Below are positions 7,101-9,453 of a stretch of 9,453 nucleotides of DNA, one piece after another. The notes beneath the pieces are model-generated. The model did not search any database, was not told where the DNA came from, and saw only the letters and a program-made list of their open reading frames with translations. Made by a program: the position numbers and the translations under genes. Within the stretch, counting starts at the first letter, position 1. Every line of letters begins with the position of its first letter. This DNA comes from Smithellaceae bacterium (GTDB lineage: Bacteria > Desulfobacterota > Syntrophia > Syntrophales > Smithellaceae): assembly GCA_028701435.1 (NCBI GenBank), contig JAQVQT010000066.1:1-9453 (forward strand). Reading direction: 5' to 3'.

Positions 7101-7426
7101 TTTACATTCCATAATGCGGTGCCCCCCTTGGATTCCAGGGAAAGCAAGGATTGGCCGTCGGGACTGAAGGCGACGAAATCAACCATGTCCCGGGCGACGA
7201 ATGTTCGAATCTCACGCCCTGCTTCCACGTCCCACAGCTTGATGTTTTTATCAGAACTGCCGGATGCGAGATATTTTCCGTCTGGCGAAAAATCGACGGT
7301 GCTGACATTGCTGGAATGTCCCTTCTGGACGAAGATTTCCGGCACATCCGCCGCAAAGACAGAAGTTTCCAGAAACAACGCCAGAAATAATCCGAAAATG
7401 AAAATGAATTTTCTTTCCATACTCAT
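4133..7426 (-). CDS. Secreted WD40-repeat caspase-like protein
   Basis: This is a 1097-residue exported protein. A signal peptide occupies about 1-26 (KFIFIFGLFLALFL, then VFAAD). WD40-like repeats fill about 30-670; at least a dozen blades are seen through FSPDGxxLASGS...IKLWDVxxGxEI-type motifs, enough for two propellers, with some degenerate blades near 355-450. A beta-rich linker (about 745-840, with GDIRLYLNGTAVV and GRNVIRAVAFNGDNSMQSND) leads to a caspase-like domain (about 847-1085). This starts TALVIGINEF, has catalytic His928 in YIASHG and Cys980 in IIIDTCNAG, and ends ISGQAFPIGKVK. The ATG at 7426 fits AAAGG 5 bases upstream better than the GTG at 7429 or the ATG at 7420. WD40 propellers usually act as protein-binding platforms, so it may be a sensed or scaffolded protease. 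It has no TR-like sequence, so it is not a DGR target here. A paralogue begins at the right edge. Confidence 0.93.
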   Translation of the reverse strand: MSMERKFIFIFGLFLALFLETSVFAADVPEIFVQKGHSSNVSTVDFSPDGKYLASGSSDKNIKLWDVEAGREIRTFVARDMVDFVAFSPDGQSLLSLESKGGTALWNVKTGREIRRLSKKGKPLLAIAAAFSPDGMSLAVVGGQNEKVPGGDLTFRNIQLLDLKTGRELMIFKGHTSSIHTIAFSPDGKYLASGSETPNLNKGKKDNTVRLWEVNSGKEIHRFAGHTEGVSKVAFSPDGQLVASISEDRNIFFWNVASGKLAKALSGFPAGNMKTNGTIAFSPDGRYFVAVSSFPPVMILWNMVTGQVEASLTDDHKLDDAAVRFSPDGRLIAVSATDKVSLWDAARHRKIRSFGGDVQGINLAFFSADQEQVKIAGNEELAVFDRRQGRLTGRRTIEPFDNWWTKGQNEWGNRRFFKIIDKGYQVIDSRTDRAIISDAADRYPTAYDSPQQAVTFSPDGRYALMADKDGGSIRLVDVRNRRAIALENFPDHLSLSSSSGYVAFSPDGSLIAAASYSLDDERGVLGIWNTATGKQSIRLRANQKREGFNQVAFTADSRQIVTAEGGNQGILGIWDLTSGREVRSFPGHPSFITSLALSGDGKFVVSGDWIGTVKLWNLRQGGEIKTLKGHTDEIKSLAFSGDRKHILSASKDGTTRLWNISTGKETVQFVRFKDGEWIVITPEGYYNASAGGDKHLNVRIGDNVYGIENYRESFFRPDLVKIALSGGSLQDFRTLADVKEPPSVKIVDTPSQVGTDDVTIRLQLTEKGGGVGDIRLYLNGTAVVMDSRAVKLVSKDGKAILKNYTLKLAQGRNVIRAVAFNGDNSMQSNDAVYEVTATFASAAKPSLTALVIGINEFKNPKLKLNYPVADAELFAKTLKQAAEGLFEKVHIKKLVTREATTSEAIIREIQSFKALRPDDLFVFYIASHGTVDEGEYFLITSNVGSLRTEKLKTDAISQHTLKEALANIPATKKLIIIDTCNAGALGEAIQVAMLTRGMSEDTALKILSRAVGSTILSASTSLQEALEGYQGHGLFTYVLTEGLKGKADKGRTGYIRTTELADYVDNEVPILAEKVFKRAQYPTISISGQAFPIGKVK

Positions 7427-7495
7427 CACAACCTTTTCACAGACAGAATCTGTTGTTCTTCATTTTTCCCGATAAAGATTCACCCTTGTCTTTTT

Positions 7496-7523
7496 CGTAT
7501 AGTTTCCTGCGCAATACCGGCAA
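7496..7523 (-). promoter_or_regulatory. Possible promoter of the WD40-caspase gene
   Basis: On the coding strand TTGCCG (7523-7518) and TATACG (7501-7496) lie 16 bases apart, about 70 bases before the start codon, each 4/6 to sigma-70 consensus. An 11-base palindrome, ACAGA-T-TCTGT (7453-7443), lies between it and the start and could be an operator. Both calls rest on short matches only. Confidence 0.25.
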
Positions 7524-7527
7524 AACC

Positions 7528-7561
7528 CCCTCCTTTTCTAAAGGAGGGTTGGGGTGGATTT
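7528..7561 (+). repeat. Hairpin repeat, left copy A
   Basis: A 34-base unit identical to 7580-7613. It starts with a perfect 9-bp hairpin, ccctccttt-tct-aaaggaggg (7528-7548), followed by ttggggtggattt. The unit points toward the DUF559 gene. Between the two copies is another hairpin, tcgcgt-gaa-acgcga (7561-7575). Confidence 0.9.
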
Positions 7562-7579
7562 CGCGTGAAACGCGAGTCT

Positions 7580-7613
7580 CCCTCCTTTTCTAAAGGAGGG
7601 TTGGGGTGGATTT
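7580..7613 (+). repeat. Hairpin repeat, left copy B (overlaps gene end)
   Basis: This second, identical 34-base copy overlaps the 3' end of the DUF559 gene. The gene's TAG stop (7592-7590) lies at the hairpin loop, and its last residues (KSTPTLL) are read from the repeat. It is similar in layout to the right-hand repeats read on the opposite strand, so the two families face inward around the gene. Confidence 0.9.
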
Positions 7614-7958
7614 TAAATAGTCCCCAATCCTTTCTAAAACGCCATCAATATTTTTCAGAATGTCTATGTTGGAAAAGCGCATCACGGTTAATCCCAAACC
7701 TTGAAGATAGCATTCCCTGGCCTGATCCTTTCTCACCCCATTACTTTCGTAATGCTGCCCACCGTCAATCTCCATGACAAGTTTAGCCTTGGGGCAATAA
7801 AAGTCCACGATGTAGTTGCCGATATTTTTCTGACGATAGAATTGCAAGTTGCCTATCTGTTTTCGCCTGATCTTCGACCAGATAAGCTGTTCGGCATCGG
7901 TCATGTTGCTTCTTAACGTCCGGGCCAACGGCTTTAATTTTTTGTTGAAGGGCAACAT
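7590..7958 (-). CDS. DUF559 (Vsr-like) endonuclease-fold protein
   Basis: A 122-residue protein of the DUF559 family, which shares the PD-(D/E)XK nuclease fold with Vsr mismatch endonucleases. Visible family marks are LRSNMTDAEQLIWSKIRRKQIG (about 15-36), FYRQKNIGNYIVDFYCPKAKLVMEIDGGQHY (40-70) and GLTVMRFSNIDIL (89-101). Candidate catalytic residues are D52, E63 and D65, with H69 nearby; family members are mostly uncharacterized. The ATG at 7958 is preceded by a G-run (GGGGGG, 7970-7965) six bases upstream that belongs to the flanking repeat and could act as ribosome-binding sequence. The stop and last residues lie in the repeat on the other side. Gene and repeats thus look like one unit, possibly mobile, inserted between the two caspase paralogues. 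No transposase is present. Substrate unknown. Confidence 0.88.
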   Translation of the reverse strand: MLPFNKKLKPLARTLRSNMTDAEQLIWSKIRRKQIGNLQFYRQKNIGNYIVDFYCPKAKLVMEIDGGQHYESNGVRKDQARECYLQGLGLTVMRFSNIDILKNIDGVLERIGDYLKSTPTLL

Positions 7959-7961
7959 TAA

Positions 7962-8159
7962 AATCCCCCCTGTCCCCCCTTTACTAAGGGGGGAATGTGA
8001 CCCTGAGGCTCAACCCCCCTGTCCCCCCTTTACTAAGGGGGGAATGTGACCCTGAGGCTCAATCCCCCCTGTCCCCCCTTTACTAAGGGGGGATGTGACC
8101 CTGAGGCTCAATCCCCCCTGTCCCCCCTTTACTAAGGGGGGAATGTGAACCTGAGGCTC
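7962..8159 (-). repeat. Four tandem ~50-bp hairpin repeats
   Basis: Four head-to-tail units: 7962-8011 (50), 8012-8060 (49), 8061-8109 (49) and 8110-8159 (50). Each reads aatcccccctgtcccccc, tttactaagggggg, aatgtgaccctgaggctc, with single-base indels in units 2 and 3 and one substitution in unit 4. Each holds a perfect 8-bp hairpin, cccccctt-tact-aagggggg. A truncated fifth start (aatccccc) follows at 8160. There are no unique spacers, so this is not a CRISPR array. Read on the minus strand, the unit resembles the left-hand repeats and runs into the DUF559 start. Confidence 0.92.
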
Positions 8160-8296
8160 AATCCCCCTTGCCTTTGGACTTTACCGCATCATCTCTGTCG
8201 AATCAGGACGGCTCCGTTGCAGCCTGCTTACGCCAAGAAGGTAAACCTGCTCGGTTCACCTCTGACCTGCGGGCAAGGCAAGCCGGAAACCAGATT
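8160..8296. other. Unassigned intergenic stretch
   Basis: This lies between the tandem repeat array and repeat copy B, within the gene-free 7959-8447 region. I see no convincing gene, RNA or promoter here. A short plus-strand open frame across it continues into the repeat and shows no family features. Confidence 0.5.
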
Positions 8297-8386
8297 AAGG
8301 TTTGAAACTATTTCCTACAACCATTCACCATCTGACATAGCGGGTTTAAAAACCCGCGCTACATTTGCTCAATCTATGGCCCGTGG
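8297..8386. repeat. 90-bp intergenic repeat, copy B
   Basis: This copy matches 3921-4010 at 88 of 90 bases in the same orientation, including the gcgggttt-aa-aaacccgc hairpin (8340-8357). It lies past the 3' end of the truncated caspase paralogue, as copy A lies past the WD40-caspase. Confidence 0.85.
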
Positions 8387-8394
8387 CCCGTGAT

Positions 8395-8433
8395 GAACGG
8401 TCTTGCCACCCGCAAGGGTGGTCGCGACCGTTC
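8395..8433. repeat. Two-stage hairpin past the pseudo-caspase gene
   Basis: The outer arms gaacggtc (8395-8402) and gaccgttc (8426-8433) enclose an inner perfect hairpin, ccaccc-gcaa-gggtgg (8406-8421). It starts 14 bases past the stop codon and is related to the inverted repeats at 4018-4119. It may be a transcript 3'-end structure; there is no T tract. Confidence 0.6.
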
Positions 8434-8447
8434 CCTACAATCATCCA

Positions 8448-9453
8448 CTATTTCACCTTCCCGATGGGAAATGCCCGGCCGTTGATGGAAACGATGGGAG
8501 ACCGGCTTTGGGAAAATGCCTCCTCGGTAAGTGCCGGCATTTGACTGCGCACATAGCGCGTAAGATCGGTCGTCTTGATTAACCCGGTCTTTTCCGTGTC
8601 CCCTCTGCCTTTCAATCCTTCCGTCACCAGGTAGGCAAACGGACTTTTCCCCTGATCTCCTGTCATCGCTTCCGAAAGAGGCGCGGATGACGCGAGTATG
8701 GTTGACCCCAGCGCTCTGCCCATAATCTTCAGAGCTGTCTCTTCGTTCATGCCCTGCATTCGGGAAAGCGTTTTCCCCTCCGCGCCCGGCACGCGGGGAT
8801 TGCAGGCGTCAATCAGAATCAGTTTTCCAGCCGCCGGAATATTGCCGAGAGCCTCCATCAGCTTTCGCAGGGAAATGGCGTCCGTTTTGAGTTTTTCCGC
8901 ACTCAGCGAATTCACATTGGACGTCAGAAGAAAATATTCCCCCTCTTCCAGGACCGCGTAACCGGAGATGTAAATAACAAACAGATCCTCCGCGCGCAGG
9001 GATTGAAAGGCTTTCATCTCCCGAAGGATCGCCTCGGCCGTTGTCTCTTCGGGCCGGGTCAGGGTTTTGACGGCCGTCTTTTCGTAGATTCCTTCCGATG
9101 CGCCTTTAAGCGCGCCCGCAACCAGCTCCGCGCTCGCCGCCGCATACGGCAGTTTGAGGCCGGGATCCACAACCTCGCCGACGCCGACGGCCAAAGCGGC
9201 AAGCGAAGGCCCCGCCACCGCTTTATAGTCGGCCGTCACCTCCCATGCCGCCTCGTTGCTCCGCATGCTGTTGTCGCCGTTCTGCACCGCTGCATGAATG
9301 ACGTTCTTTCCGCGGACGAGCTTCAGGGGATAGGCCCTGAACACGGCCTGCTGCGACTTTTCCGGCGCCGAAACCGAACGGGTATCCATCAGCACGGCGG
9401 TCCCGTTCAGATAAAGACGGATGTCCCCGATGCCGCCGCCCTGCTCGTCAAGG
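8448..9453 (-). CDS. Caspase-like paralogue, catalytic His missing (partial)
   Basis: The frame is open to the right edge (334 residues visible), so the N-terminus and start are outside the window. The GTG or ATG codons near 9395-9387 are internal, because similarity to the 4133 protein continues through them (GDIRLYLNGTAVLMD, matching GDIRLYLNGTAVVMD). It matches that protein's linker and caspase domain to the end (INGRAFPIGKVK against ISGQAFPIGKVK). At the catalytic His position the paralogue reads YISGYAVLEEGEYF where the other reads YIASHGTVDEGEYF, so His is replaced by Tyr (codon TAC). The Cys is kept (LIDACN), but the following NAG is NPR. It is therefore probably inactive as a protease and could be a regulator or decoy. 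Whether it carries WD40 repeats upstream cannot be seen. Confidence 0.9.
   Translation of the reverse strand, partial: LDEQGGGIGDIRLYLNGTAVLMDTRSVSAPEKSQQAVFRAYPLKLVRGKNVIHAAVQNGDNSMRSNEAAWEVTADYKAVAGPSLAALAVGVGEVVDPGLKLPYAAASAELVAGALKGASEGIYEKTAVKTLTRPEETTAEAILREMKAFQSLRAEDLFVIYISGYAVLEEGEYFLLTSNVNSLSAEKLKTDAISLRKLMEALGNIPAAGKLILIDACNPRVPGAEGKTLSRMQGMNEETALKIMGRALGSTILASSAPLSEAMTGDQGKSPFAYLVTEGLKGRGDTEKTGLIKTTDLTRYVRSQMPALTEEAFSQSRSPIVSINGRAFPIGKVK

Noticed and set aside
4133..7426. WD40-caspase as a second DGR target
   Set aside because: Its 3' end shows no similarity to the TR, and it lacks the lectin-like fold used by this VR.
7962..8159. CRISPR array
   Set aside because: Units are directly adjacent without variable spacers, each is itself a hairpin repeat, and no cas genes are seen.
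8145..8393. Small plus-strand gene in the intergenic region
   Set aside because: It starts in the tandem repeat, runs through repeat copy B, lacks a ribosome-binding site and has no family features.

Overview
All supported genes lie on the minus strand, so the window reads right to left as a run of co-oriented genes. The centre is a complete diversity-generating retroelement (DGR) at about 263-3842. In transcription order it contains: a secreted caspase/formylglycine-generating-enzyme-fold target protein whose last ~42 codons are the variable region (VR, 2142-2267); a GC-rich hairpin just past its stop (2082-2100); an Avd-type accessory protein (1659-2045); the template repeat (TR, 1502-1627); a structured spacer (1319-1501); and a DGR-class reverse transcriptase (263-1318). 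TR and VR align without gaps at an offset of 640. All 17 differences inside 1502-1626 fall where the TR coding strand has adenine, and the first base past that stretch (1627) is an eighteenth. This is the signature of adenine-specific mutagenic retrohoming.

Upstream of the DGR (4133-7426) is a large secreted protein with about a dozen WD40-like repeats and a C-terminal caspase-like domain that keeps its His and Cys. At the right edge (8448-9453, cut by the window) is the C-terminal part of a paralogue whose catalytic His is replaced by Tyr while the Cys is kept, a probable pseudo-caspase. The 3' flanks of these two genes also share a 90-bp block (88/90 identical), so gene end and flank look duplicated together. 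Between the paralogues is a small DUF559/Vsr-like endonuclease gene (7590-7958). It is embedded in hairpin repeats that point inward from both sides and supply its stop codon, last residues and ribosome-binding sequence. The left edge holds the first 36 codons of another exported protein.

Taken together, three caspase-fold proteins sit close to one DGR, and the two with visible N-termini carry signal peptides. This suggests an envelope or extracellular recognition/protease module in which the caspase-FGE protein presents a rapidly diversified ligand-binding surface. DGRs, caspase-FGE fusions and WD40-caspases are known families. The combination with a pseudo-caspase paralogue is the noteworthy part, and functional coupling between them is inference.

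The host looks like a free-living or environmental bacterium with moderate GC content, Gram-negative-type signal peptides, several intergenic hairpin repeat families and multiple caspase/WD40/FGE proteins. This fits Desulfobacterota (Syntrophales-like) or similar groups, but taxonomy is a low-confidence guess from style alone.
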